Assembly: GCA_029339505.1 (NCBI GenBank) | Contig: JAQISU010000193.1 | Span: 2,015,501-2,079,500, forward strand | DNA: 64,000 nt | Reading direction: 5' to 3' | Source: Unio delphinus | Lineage: Eukaryota; Mollusca; Bivalvia; Unionida; Unionidae | In this document: positions 1 to 7,710 of the stretch, piece after piece | Layout: every line of letters starts with the position of its first letter | Position numbering within the stretch: the stretch's first letter is position 1 | The notes under the pieces: generated by a model | What the model was told of the DNA's origin: nothing | Databases searched by the model: none | Seen by the model: the letters and a program-made list of their open reading frames with translations, nothing else | Made by a program: the position numbers and the translations under genes

Positions 1-203
1 AAGCTCTCACGTATAAGCTTTTGGATATTCTTAATTAAAAAATATTTTTTAGATAGGACATATTTTCCGGTCTGTTCTGCAAATTGTATATCCTCGAAAT
101 TGGTCATAATTTGATCACAATCCAAACCTGAACATAATTTTACATTTTCATCCTTCAACTTGTTGATTTCAATAATAATCAATTTGAGATTTTCAATATT
201 CAT
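1..203 (-). CDS. Hypothetical protein, C-terminus cut by window edge
   Basis: An open reading frame starts with ATG at 203 and runs off the left edge (67 codons seen). No known domain is recognised. It is rich in Lys, Ile, Leu and Asn and predicted mostly helical. The assignment as a real gene rests on element B: the gene at 40748-41131 is clearly related along this stretch (shared CDQIM and KYVL motifs) and sits in the same relative place, just beyond a long non-coding stretch that follows the HNH gene. An A/T-rich TATATATATG sequence runs directly into the start codon, as at several genes of these elements. It may mark the start of the late/virion half of the element; its function is unknown. 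Confidence 0.6.
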   Translation of the reverse strand, partial: MNIENLKLIIIEINKLKDENVKLCSGLDCDQIMTNFEDIQFAEQTGKYVLSKKYFLIKNIQKLIRES

Positions 204-307
204 ATATATATAAAAATATATTTGTTTAAATGCAAAGTATTTTAAAATGAATTCTGGATACACTAAGGTGTTGATCATCTTAGTATACCCAGAAGCTTAA
301 TGCGATT

Positions 308-580
308 ATAGGTGATTATGATTATATATAATGAATGACGACGGCACATTCACCGTTTTGAACCCCCTTGGTGTTTTATACATCAAGCAGCGCTCAACGG
401 TTACAACCGACAAACACATAACAATAGATTATAGGTGAACAATGAATGAATTGATTTCAATGACAATGACGACGGTACAATAACCCCTGATCTAGTGTGG
501 TAGGCGGTTATACACATAGGACGGTACAACAATAGATTATAGGTGACACAATGAATTGATTTCAATGACAATGGATGACG
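308..580. repeat. Interspersed direct repeats (about 52-57 bp)
   Basis: Two long copies, at 421-477 and 529-580, share ACAATAGATTATAGGTGA, AATTGATTTCAATGACAATG and ATGACG. A partial third copy near 308-345 has GATTATAGGTGA and AATGAATGACGACGG. Start-to-start spacing of the long copies is about 108 bp. They resemble iterons or enhancer units; function is unproven. Confidence 0.6.
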
Positions 581-593
581 CGGGCTATTCTAC

Positions 594-694
594 ATTCAAG
601 TGTAAACAAAACCGCAAAATCGAAACTTTGGTTTTGAATGTCAATAATAACGTTCATACCACGTGTGACGGTGTGGTTTTGTTTACACTTGAAT
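594..694. other. Perfect 20-bp inverted repeat (hairpin), 61-nt loop
   Basis: Arms at 594-613 and 675-694 are exact reverse complements (20 of 20), each containing GTGTAAAC / GTTTACAC. It lies in the non-coding centre of element A, next to the direct repeats. It could be a cruciform, replication or regulatory element. There is no adjacent coding start that would make it a terminator. Confidence 0.7.
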
Positions 695-1061
695 TTCGGC
701 TAAATGCCCAATTATAATAAAGACGAATTTGTATATATACACTCATTACGACGAGGTGATATAAAATAGGTGTAGTGATTGTAATTATTTGTTTGTTTAT
801 TAGCGATCACTGACAATGTTGAAAACACATATAATACTTGAAACAGACATTAAAAAAAATGTTTAAATACGACGTGTTTATAAAACAGTTTTGTTAATAC
901 TTGAAAAAAGACAAAATTGATTGTTTTGTTCGGATTTATTTAATTATAACAGCCAATCAAAAATCGAAGATTTTCCAACGCTAGTATTTCCGTGTTTAAG
1001 ATCCGTAACTCTGTCATTGGTGGAAATCCTATGGATTTCACACGCGTTATACCTAACGGAG

Positions 1062-1556
1062 TTATCTCCCTACGTAAGAAAACTGAATTTTGTTTTTAAA
1101 ACGCTTTGAAAAAGCGGTCTTATAAATTCCCTCTGCTACTTTTTGTACCGAGGAGGTGTGAATATCGAAATACTTACCAGCTTCTGACATTGATTGAAAT
1201 ACCATCTCCGTGTCAGTATTAAACGATCTTACTGGTCTCTTCCCAATTGATTTACAAGTACCAGTATTTCCAAATGCAGTATTCTCACTTTGTGTAACAG
1301 CTCGTAAATTATTCAAAGAATTATGTGTCCTAATACCATCAATATGATCAATAACAAGGCCATCCTTGATTAATCCATTATACACTTCATAAACGAAACG
1401 GTGATTGAGATACATTTTCCCTCCAGCTTTAAATATCAAATATCCCATACCATTATCCCGCCCAACAGATTTCTTATTTTTACTGTGTCTAACAACACCA
1501 TCACTAGAAGCTTCGTAATTTTTAATAACAGGATGTCTTTGAAATTCTTGGCTCAT
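1062..1556 (-). CDS. HNH homing-type endonuclease with NUMOD-like ends
   Basis: A 164-residue protein. Residues 5-25 (HPVIKNYEASSDGVVR) resemble the NUMOD4 start of phage and NCLDV homing-type nucleases. Residues 50-92 form the HNH core (NHRFVYEVYNG, then VIDHIDG with His71, then N79 and NNLRAV). Residues about 112-145 (QSMSEAGKYFDI) resemble a NUMOD1/IENR1 DNA-binding helix-turn-helix. The expected role is site-specific DNA cleavage, either for its own spread or in replication or packaging of the element. The start is preceded by TTATATATAA. Element B has a full-length homologue (39260-39751), so the gene is kept in both. It lies 15 bp from, and in the same direction as, the Cys-rich gene at 1572-1901. 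Confidence 0.85.
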   Translation of the reverse strand: MSQEFQRHPVIKNYEASSDGVVRHSKNKKSVGRDNGMGYLIFKAGGKMYLNHRFVYEVYNGLIKDGLVIDHIDGIRTHNSLNNLRAVTQSENTAFGNTGTCKSIGKRPVRSFNTDTEMVFQSMSEAGKYFDIHTSSVQKVAEGIYKTAFSKRFKNKIQFSYVGR

Positions 1557-1571
1557 TTATATATAATATAT

Positions 1572-1901
1572 CTATTTGTCTAATTCGTTAATTGGCTGAA
1601 TTATAACATTGGAAAATCTTTTTATATAATCAGCCGTAGTTTTTATGATTTTGCCATTGACGTCGTCAGGATTTTTGATTCTTCGCTTGTCATAATAACG
1701 TTTTAACTCTCTATAACGCTTACCCCCGCAATTAATGCATAACTGCGACTTGCCTCTTACACCTACCCCACAATGCAAGCATGGTAGAGGTCCCTCCGAA
1801 CCGTTTCTTACACTCTGCATATGATACCCACAGAATTCATTTCTACATGATTTGTTACACGGAGTCTTTGATCCAATCATAAGCCATTTGCAATGATTCA
1901 T
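1572..1901 (-). CDS. Cys-rich putative zinc-binding protein
   Basis: A 109-residue protein with eight cysteines: C4, C15, C19, C24 and H27 in an N-terminal cluster, then CxxC pairs C41/C44 and C55/C58 forming a zinc ribbon, followed by a basic region (KRYRELKRYYDKRR). A similar N-terminal Cys/His cluster is seen in small proteins of large DNA viruses. Its role is unknown; DNA or RNA binding is likely. It is divergently paired with the polymerase across about 42 bp (1902-1943). The homologue in element B (38888-39244) is in one frame but has two stop codons, at 38993 and 39185. There is no sign of damage in this copy. Confidence 0.7.
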   Translation of the reverse strand: MNHCKWLMIGSKTPCNKSCRNEFCGYHMQSVRNGSEGPLPCLHCGVGVRGKSQLCINCGGKRYRELKRYYDKRRIKNPDDVNGKIIKTTADYIKRFSNVIIQPINELDK

Positions 1902-1943
1902 TATATAAAATTTTCTTATTTAAATACTTGTTTTAATTATAAT
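1902..1943. promoter_or_regulatory. Divergent promoter between Cys-rich gene and PolB
   Basis: A 42-bp A/T-only-like spacer between two divergent start codons (1901 on minus, 1944 on plus), with ATATAAAA next to the minus-strand start and AATTATAAT running into the plus-strand ATG. Related A/T runs touch the start codons of other genes in both elements. A core promoter is inferred from position and composition only. Confidence 0.45.
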
Positions 1944-4148
1944 ATGAAGGAGTTCAAGAGATTATCGAAAATTACTCCTTGGAAAAATGTTAGATTTAAT
2001 CTCGATAGAATCTCTGATATACCTAAAAGTCTAGTAGATGATAAACCATTATTGAGTAAAATCAGCGACTGTTTTAATGAGTTTAAGCGTGATGGAGCAT
2101 CTCATACGTGGTCGACATTTCGAATTATTGATGAAGATGTCAATGTACCTGTAATTGATGCTACTATGAATGATATAAGAGCAGCTGTGATACTTTCACA
2201 CCTTGGCTCGCCAAGGGGCGGGAAATCTCTACTGAAGTATTTTTTTAGAATAAAATTCATTATCGAAGAGGAAGGTGAATGGATTATCAGAGATAAATTT
2301 GACCCAATCCTTAAGGATAAAAAAACTGTTATTGTGAGTAGAGATTCCAAACCAGGAACTCTAACTGGGATTGACAAACCATACTATGAGAAATCTTACC
2401 CTGTAACAGCAGTTGTGTATGGGTTATATCCAATAAATAATAATCCTAATATTACAAAACTAGCTCCAATGTTTTCATCATCAGTGGCTTTGCCACTTAA
2501 TTGTGTAGCAACACGGTTAATAGAACACTTCACAAATGCATCCCGGGGAAACAAATTAACTGATCTACGAAGAAAAAAAATAACCGAATGGGAACTAACA
2601 GTGAAACAACGCGGGGCAACGATTTCCGATATAGCTAAATTAGAAGCATTATTAAAATTTCCAATATCGGTAGCAACGATAACCGGAGAAGTATTATACG
2701 AACCGAAATATCAATCGCGAGGAGCTCCAATTGAAATTATTGATCATAACAAACACGCGTGGACACCCGCGGTAAATATATTTCCACGAGAAAGAACTGT
2801 TCGATATATCCCTAAAGAATTTTCTAGGGATGGTTTCTATGAAGAGAAATTATTTGATGCTATTCACACATTAACCAAAGACGACCCTGTGTCAATGTGG
2901 TTACTCAGGAGTAATGAGGATCCGGAAATAGGATTTGATCAGTTTGTAAAACCAAATGGTGAATTATATCGAACTGAAGAATTAGATACTAGAATGAGAA
3001 AAATCGCTAATGAATTTTCACCTGAAAATTCTTTAGAATTTTCTAATGAAAAACTACTTACGGATAGCTTCACAATTCCATCAGTGGTAGCTCACATCGC
3101 AAGAGAGAAAAACTCATGGCGTCCAACACGAAGTGATTTTCTCAATGACGTGAAGTTGAGTTGCGTCGAATTGGGTCATGGAGGATTGTGGAATACGAAA
3201 TACTCACGTGATGGTATGATTTCAATTGATATATCCGCGTGTTATCCTGGAAGTTTTCTCGGATATGGAGAATGCTCTGAATATTTTAAACGATTTGGAC
3301 ATCCCACACATGAAATGACTCGTGTTGCGATTAATGGTCCATTGCCTGGAACTGCTAGCAGTTCTAATTTTGATTTAACCGGGTTCGCTCGTGTGATATC
3401 ATTCGAATTAGCTACAGGGTTACATCCGTGTAGTTATCTTTGGCTTGGTAGACATATGTATGAAAAAGCGTGGATGCCAATTGTGCTATTGCGATATATG
3501 ATCGATTGTGGTATGTTAATATCATTAATTGTCAGCGAAGCTATTATATGCTATAACGCTCAGAAAGATGTTTGGTTACCAAAACCCGATCTAGAAAAAA
3601 TAATTAACGAACAACGAAAACAATTGGGAGATTGTGAAACACTTATGGATTGGTCTAAGAGGTTATTCGAAGGTAGGAATAGAGAGGCTAAAGAGCTCGG
3701 ACGAAGAATAATCGGTAAATTCACTCAAGGTGGAAGATTTGACAATGCAAAATATTCTTCGAGATTGATCTTAGACAATGAAGAATACGATTTTATCATA
3801 ACCGATTTAATAAAAAAAGGAAAATTTGTAACCCGTAGGGATGCTTTTCGATCCAATGGTGAGAAATTAGGTACGGTTATTACCTACTGTGATGGATATA
3901 GTTGTCAGTACACACATTTGAGAAGTTCTATGCTAGCCTATTCTTGTATTAATCTATTCTCGATGATAAATAGATTTCCTAATACCGCGGTTAGAGTAGC
4001 TACTGATTCGATGTATATCCATGAGAAATACAAATCAGATGTAGCTAAATTCACAGATCCTAAGGAAGCGTGGGGAAATTGGAGGTTTAAAAAAGAAACA
4101 CTACATGAGTATTGTAAATCCGCAGACGTTGCTATGGATGATAAATAA
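1944..4148 (+). CDS. Family-B DNA polymerase (protein-primed type), in frame with downstream helicase
   Basis: A 734-residue polymerase that would replicate the element. The palm motifs are visible: motif A DISACYPG (Asp429), a motif-B-like segment around GKFTQGG (Lys592), and motif C ATDSMY (Asp688). Start chosen at 1944: the ATG is conserved in element B (38844, minus), whereas the earlier ATG at 1893 lies inside the divergent neighbour. The N-terminal third has no exonuclease motifs that I can name with confidence. The frame ends at TAA 4146-4148 and the helicase continues in the same frame at the next base. In B the corresponding codon is a tyrosine codon, so this TAA is probably a nonsense mutation inside a single PolB-helicase gene. 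Typical Polinton polymerases are longer and lack this arrangement. Confidence 0.85.
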   Translation: MKEFKRLSKITPWKNVRFNLDRISDIPKSLVDDKPLLSKISDCFNEFKRDGASHTWSTFRIIDEDVNVPVIDATMNDIRAAVILSHLGSPRGGKSLLKYFFRIKFIIEEEGEWIIRDKFDPILKDKKTVIVSRDSKPGTLTGIDKPYYEKSYPVTAVVYGLYPINNNPNITKLAPMFSSSVALPLNCVATRLIEHFTNASRGNKLTDLRRKKITEWELTVKQRGATISDIAKLEALLKFPISVATITGEVLYEPKYQSRGAPIEIIDHNKHAWTPAVNIFPRERTVRYIPKEFSRDGFYEEKLFDAIHTLTKDDPVSMWLLRSNEDPEIGFDQFVKPNGELYRTEELDTRMRKIANEFSPENSLEFSNEKLLTDSFTIPSVVAHIAREKNSWRPTRSDFLNDVKLSCVELGHGGLWNTKYSRDGMISIDISACYPGSFLGYGECSEYFKRFGHPTHEMTRVAINGPLPGTASSSNFDLTGFARVISFELATGLHPCSYLWLGRHMYEKAWMPIVLLRYMIDCGMLISLIVSEAIICYNAQKDVWLPKPDLEKIINEQRKQLGDCETLMDWSKRLFEGRNREAKELGRRIIGKFTQGGRFDNAKYSSRLILDNEEYDFIITDLIKKGKFVTRRDAFRSNGEKLGTVITYCDGYSCQYTHLRSSMLAYSCINLFSMINRFPNTAVRVATDSMYIHEKYKSDVAKFTDPKEAWGNWRFKKETLHEYCKSADVAMDDK

Positions 4149-5522
4149 TTGAAAAGTAACCATAATATCTCAGAGATTCAATCAGAATTTTCTACTGCAC
4201 CGCCTGTATCCGATCCGATTTGTAGATACAAGACAGTTTATTTAAACGGCTGTGGTGGATCAGGAAAGACAACTCGTGCAATCGAATTATTTCGTCGTGG
4301 AAACGCTAGCGTTTCTAACATGATTGTGTTAACACCAACTCACAGACTCGCCAGAGAGATGATAGCGCGTGGAGTAAAAGCTTGTACTTATCATAGCTTC
4401 TTTCGATGGAAAGGCGATACATGGACTCCTGATCGAATGGGCGATAAATTTATTCCTGAAATAATAATCTGGGATGAAATATGCACGGTATCATTGACAG
4501 TATTACAGATATTTCTTGAATGGTTGTTATTGAAAAATACAAAAGTCGTCATGTGCGGGGATCACGGCCAACCGCAGCCATTTGTTGGTGGATCTCCACA
4601 TGAATGGCTAAAAGGATTTGTAGATTATTATGAAGAGATTAATACCGACCATAGATCACTTGATGAACAATTACGAGAATTCAAAGCGCTAATTAGATTA
4701 CAACCGGATAAAATCCAATGTGACATAGCGCGTGAAATAATTTCAGAAACTCCCATGAATGATTTTTGGGAAATGTGGAAGCCAAATGATTTAATAATCG
4801 CGAGTAGAAAAATAGTCAGAGACGCACTTCAGATGAAGTTGTTTGCGCTACATAAAGAAAAATTTGCAACACTTCCAGTACCACTCTGTTATAGACCTAA
4901 GGATACACGAAAGCAGAATATCGACGTTGACATTCCTGGACAACAACAAAAGCAGAATTTAGTATTAAATGATATTGTGCTGGTTGATATCAGCGTCGTT
5001 AAAGATGCATTAGGTGCTGATAAATCCCCATGGACGTTAGGTTATGCAGCAACAATACACTCTTCACAGGGATTGACTATATCCGATACAACTCTTTGGA
5101 TAGTAGATAATCATATTGAGTGGTCAAATTTAGTTTATCTCGCAGTATCCAGAGTACGGCGAATAAACCAACTTCGAAGAATTGTTGTTGACGATGAAAT
5201 CATTGGTAACGATATTATCACTGATGATTTTATCACTGGTGATATAATCAGAAAAAAACTCTCTGGCTATAAACAACAGGATAAAAAAAATAAACGAGAA
5301 TTTGACATTGATGCTGAATTAATAATCACTTTGAAGCAACAACAAAATAATTACTGCGCGAGTTGCAATTGTATAATGCGTTGGCAGTATTCGGATAAAG
5401 ATCCTCGCCAATTCACCGTAGATAGAAAAGATAACAATCTCGGTCATGTCAGAAACAATGTGAGGTTGACTTGTCTTGAGTGTAATAGACGCCGGGGTGA
5501 CAGCACCCTTGGTGCTAATTAA
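4149..5522 (+). CDS. SF1 helicase with C-terminal HNH domain (second half of PolB-helicase gene)
   Basis: Read from 4149 in the same frame as the polymerase; there is no ATG here (the first codon is TTG), in keeping with a fused gene. SF1 motifs: Walker A GCGGSGKT (34-41), motif Ia LTPTHRLA, Walker B IIWDEI (Asp109/Glu110), motif III CGDHGQPQP, motif V-like TIHSSQGLT, motif VI VYLAVSRVR. The last ~56 residues hold two Cys pairs (CASC, CLEC) around FTVDRKDN and RNNVRLTCLEC, an HNH nuclease fold. Likely role: unwinding and processing DNA at the replication fork. The 3' end overlaps the convergent integrase by 8 bp. If the stop at 4146 is not read through, expression of this half is doubtful. 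Confidence 0.85.
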   Translation: MKSNHNISEIQSEFSTAPPVSDPICRYKTVYLNGCGGSGKTTRAIELFRRGNASVSNMIVLTPTHRLAREMIARGVKACTYHSFFRWKGDTWTPDRMGDKFIPEIIIWDEICTVSLTVLQIFLEWLLLKNTKVVMCGDHGQPQPFVGGSPHEWLKGFVDYYEEINTDHRSLDEQLREFKALIRLQPDKIQCDIAREIISETPMNDFWEMWKPNDLIIASRKIVRDALQMKLFALHKEKFATLPVPLCYRPKDTRKQNIDVDIPGQQQKQNLVLNDIVLVDISVVKDALGADKSPWTLGYAATIHSSQGLTISDTTLWIVDNHIEWSNLVYLAVSRVRRINQLRRIVVDDEIIGNDIITDDFITGDIIRKKLSGYKQQDKKNKREFDIDAELIITLKQQQNNYCASCNCIMRWQYSDKDPRQFTVDRKDNNLGHVRNNVRLTCLECNRRRGDSTLGAN

Positions 5523-6462
5523 GACCACGCGGTGGTAATTGAGTATCCTCGGGAATCACTTGTAACTGTTGTCGAGTAAATCCTCGCTGAGGAGCAGTTG
5601 AATCCAGTTTATAGACTGGAGGTCTACCAGTTGATCGTGTTATGCCGGATATTTTATGCGTAGTGACACTCCAAATAGGATCAGTAGCTCTTTTTTTACC
5701 ACCCTCAAGCTCTCCTGGTTCATATAAGTACCTTACAATGACATTACTACCAAGAATTGGTTCTTTTTGTGAAATTCCTTGGATTTCCATTTTGATAGAC
5801 GCCTTCTTAATAGCGTTGACAGGTTTCATATTAATTGTTCTAGTAATCTCATTATTGATTGCGGTAATCACAGCTGGTAATCTCTTGACCCATTCACGGG
5901 ATCGTTTATCCTGTATGAATTCTTTTGCGTATTGATATCCGAATAACCGCTCAGCAAGGGTTTTATTAAACCGTTCAACAATTGCCTGATCGCGATGTAG
6001 CGCAGTGTGTCCTCGTCTGATGGCGACATTATGATGTTTCATCGTAGATGTAACAACACCTTGAAATTCCTTGCCAGGATCAACTTGTAACAGATTTGGC
6101 CAGCGCAGAGGACCTCGTCGATAAATCCTCTCAAATGCAGAAGCTACTTCAGTAGATGATTTTGTCCTTAACGGTTCTGCTTCTTTGTATCGACTTGCAA
6201 TATCAACTAACGTTAACGCGTATTTGTAACCGTTGTCATGCGGCAGAAATAGTATATCAGCTTGATGAACTTCATTAGGTGTTGTAACATCAAAATGCGA
6301 ATAGTTAATTTGTTTAGGCGCTGGTAGATAAATTTGCCATATTGCCTGTTTAGATAACCAGTTTGCCACTGTAGTTTTTTTCACCTTTGATGCACTAGCG
6401 AGTTTATTAATTGCTGCGTAACCTCTCCAGTATCCTCTCGGAGAATAATAAATAGATTCCAT
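5515..6462 (-). CDS. Retrovirus-like (rve) DDE integrase
   Basis: A 315-residue integrase. The N-terminus (about 18-45) looks like a helix-turn-helix. The catalytic core has Asp69 (HQADILF), Asp128 (LQVDPGKEF) and Glu163 (AIVERFN), a D-D-E triad with 34 residues between the second Asp and Glu. The C-terminal part (about 245-300, FxYEPGELEGG-like, then DPIWSV) resembles the SH3/chromo-like tail of Maverick integrases. It would insert the element, making short target duplications. It is complete and undamaged here, unlike the copy in element B, which lacks part of the N-terminus and has Lys in place of the catalytic Glu. It converges on the helicase end and lies 18 bp from the PLA2 frame, in the same direction. 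Confidence 0.92.
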   Translation of the reverse strand: MESIYYSPRGYWRGYAAINKLASASKVKKTTVANWLSKQAIWQIYLPAPKQINYSHFDVTTPNEVHQADILFLPHDNGYKYALTLVDIASRYKEAEPLRTKSSTEVASAFERIYRRGPLRWPNLLQVDPGKEFQGVVTSTMKHHNVAIRRGHTALHRDQAIVERFNKTLAERLFGYQYAKEFIQDKRSREWVKRLPAVITAINNEITRTINMKPVNAIKKASIKMEIQGISQKEPILGSNVIVRYLYEPGELEGGKKRATDPIWSVTTHKISGITRSTGRPPVYKLDSTAPQRGFTRQQLQVIPEDTQLPPRGLN

Positions 6463-6480
6463 ATTAAAATGCTAGCATTT

Positions 6481-6840
6481 TCAATTACCAGCACCTAACA
6501 TCAATTTACCCTTCATAGCAGATTTTACCAACCAAGAAGCCAACTTTTCTTTGAAGGATTTATCAGGAATAGCATTTAACGCATGAATTAATTTTACATC
6601 TGCGAGATGTCTGTGTTGAAGATTACTGCTTTTATAAGCGACATCATGAGCATGACACGCCTTATCAATAGCGTTTATTGGATACTCGCCGGGTCGGGGT
6701 AAATTTTGATCATCAAGTCTGATATCTAATCGTGTTCCCGGTCCACAGTAGCTATATCCTGGAAGGTGCTTTTCTCCTGGATACTTTGCCCACGGTGTTC
6801 CTGGGAGTTTTGTCAATTTGGCTGCAATATCACCTCCTCG
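6481..6840 (-). CDS. Phospholipase A2-like domain (parvovirus VP1-type), -1 frame of zinc ribbon
   Basis: A frame open from about 6840 down to the stop at 6481. It shows the secreted/parvoviral PLA2 hallmarks: a calcium-loop-like YCGPGTRLD and the catalytic helix DKACHAHDVAY with the His-Asp dyad, followed by a Lys-rich helical tail. PLA2 domains of this type help incoming parvoviruses breach membranes and occur in some adintovirus-like elements. The frame contains no ATG upstream of the domain; it is reached from the zinc ribbon (6813-6995) by a -1 shift at A AAA AAC (6840-6846). It could be one protein via programmed frameshifting, or one gene broken by an indel in the A9 run. The remnant in B (33989-34261) also has the HD dyad. 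Confidence 0.75.
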   Translation of the reverse strand, partial: RGGDIAAKLTKLPGTPWAKYPGEKHLPGYSYCGPGTRLDIRLDDQNLPRPGEYPINAIDKACHAHDVAYKSSNLQHRHLADVKLIHALNAIPDKSFKEKLASWLVKSAMKGKLMLGAGN

Positions 6841-6995
6841 TTTTTTTTTAAAGGTTTCGTGGAAGTAAATCTAAATTTTTTCGTACTACATTGTACGCAT
6901 TTACCAGAAAGCGCTGATCGATTATTTTTCGTTGTAATCGTCGTCAAGTCATTTGTGCCAGTACGCGTCCTACACTTCACACAATATAGATCCAT
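6813..6995 (-). CDS. Zinc ribbon protein, DUF5679-like, N-terminal part of PLA2 gene
   Basis: A 60-residue frame with two CxxC pairs (C5/C8 and C33/C36) separated by a KNNR-containing loop, then TKKFRF. This is the pattern I associate with DUF5679 zinc ribbons. As I recall the family, such ribbons are often followed directly by a GG motif and a hydrophobic or PLA2-like region in the same protein, which supports a single ribbon-PLA2 gene here. The start is supported by ATG at 6995 preceded by an A/T-rich run (TATATAAATT) and by an 18-bp divergent spacer to the ATPase. The frame ends in a tail after the slippery run that does not resemble the family. Confidence 0.7.
   Translation of the reverse strand: MDLYCVKCRTRTGTNDLTTITTKNNRSALSGKCVQCSTKKFRFTSTKPLKKNEEVILQPN
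6840..6849 (-). other. A9 run containing slippery heptamer A AAA AAC
   Basis: On the minus strand the zero frame reads TTA AAA AAA AAC. The last seven bases (6846 down to 6840) are in the correct X XXY YYZ phase for -1 ribosomal frameshifting, and the -1 frame leads directly into the PLA2 domain. No downstream pseudoknot was tested. The same homopolymer is also a hot spot for indels or assembly error. Confidence 0.5.
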
Positions 6996-7013
6996 AATTT
7001 ATATATAACAGTT
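6996..7013. promoter_or_regulatory. 18-bp divergent spacer with TATATATAA
   Basis: Only 18 bp separate the start codons of the zinc ribbon (6995, minus) and the packaging ATPase (7014, plus). The spacer contains TTATATATAA. A shared bidirectional core promoter is inferred. Confidence 0.4.
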
Positions 7014-7676
7014 ATGAATGTAATTGATTATTCAGCTACTCGACGACGGGAACCTATTAGACACCATGCAATGTTACCAAATTCTATTCGCGCGATTATC
7101 ATCGGACCATCTGGAAGTGGTAAAACACAATTGCTACTTAATTTGATAACGAGATGGATGAAGTGGGATAAATTGTACATGATTGCTCCGAGTGTAGACG
7201 ATCAACGATGTTATGAAGTATTAAAGGATTTTAATGATGCCGCGCAAGAAATTAACGGTGATGGTGTTATTGAGTTTATAACCGATATCGAAGAGGCACC
7301 GAATATTGATGATATTGATGGAAGTATTAACAATTTAGTCGTATATGATGATATCATGTTAGATAATCAAAAGAATCCTGCTAGAATATTTTCCCGGGGG
7401 CGTCACAAAAACACCGATGTGATATATATCACTCAACGTTACACTCAAATACCAAAAGTGATCAGAGATAACTGTAATATGCTGTGTGTATTTAACGGAG
7501 TTGATACTCATACTCTTAGAAATATTTGGCAAACTTGGTGCGGTGGTGATATGGATCATAATCGATTTAGAAATTTCTTTAGCCACGCTCAGACAATCCC
7601 ACACGGATTTGTGACGATAAATTTATCAGACCCTCGGACAAGATATCGTGTCGGACTTGATCAAATATTTAGTTAG
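7014..7676 (+). CDS. A32/FtsK-HerA-type DNA packaging ATPase
   Basis: A 220-residue P-loop ATPase: Walker A GPSGSGKT (31-38), Walker B LVVYDD (108-113), then a SRGRHKNTDVIYITQ segment with the sensor/arginine region typical of A32-like packaging ATPases of NCLDVs, virophages and Mavericks. It would pump element DNA into a capsid. Start at 7014 is the first ATG after the TATATATAA spacer. It is intact in A. In B the homologue (33533-33985, minus) lost its N-terminus and Walker A. It is the last gene before the right TIR, a common position in this element group. Confidence 0.9.
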   Translation: MNVIDYSATRRREPIRHHAMLPNSIRAIIIGPSGSGKTQLLLNLITRWMKWDKLYMIAPSVDDQRCYEVLKDFNDAAQEINGDGVIEFITDIEEAPNIDDIDGSINNLVVYDDIMLDNQKNPARIFSRGRHKNTDVIYITQRYTQIPKVIRDNCNMLCVFNGVDTHTLRNIWQTWCGGDMDHNRFRNFFSHAQTIPHGFVTINLSDPRTRYRVGLDQIFS

Positions 7677-7710
7677 CGCATTAGCAGCCGAGGAGGTGAA
7701 CGTCAACTAA

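Larger units (their letters stand above)
204..1061. other. Central non-coding region of element A
   Basis: An 858-bp gap between the small gene (<1-203) and the HNH gene. I find no convincing reading frame. It holds direct repeats (308-580), a perfect 20-bp inverted repeat (594-613 with 675-694), several short TATA-like runs, and near 840-1060 sequence related to element B around 39760-39945 (for example GATCCGTAACTCT at about 999-1011 and GTTATCTCC at about 1060). The equivalent gap in B also holds direct repeats and a hairpin although the sequences differ. A replication origin, enhancer or bidirectional promoter is plausible. Confidence 0.5.

Noticed and set aside
1893..1943. Upstream ATG as the polymerase start
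   Set aside because: It overlaps the divergent Cys-rich gene and is not supported by B; the ATG at 1944 is conserved.
4149..4151. Independent start of the helicase at TTG
   Set aside because: A eukaryotic gene is unlikely to start at TTG. The frame is continuous with the polymerase, and B supports a fusion.
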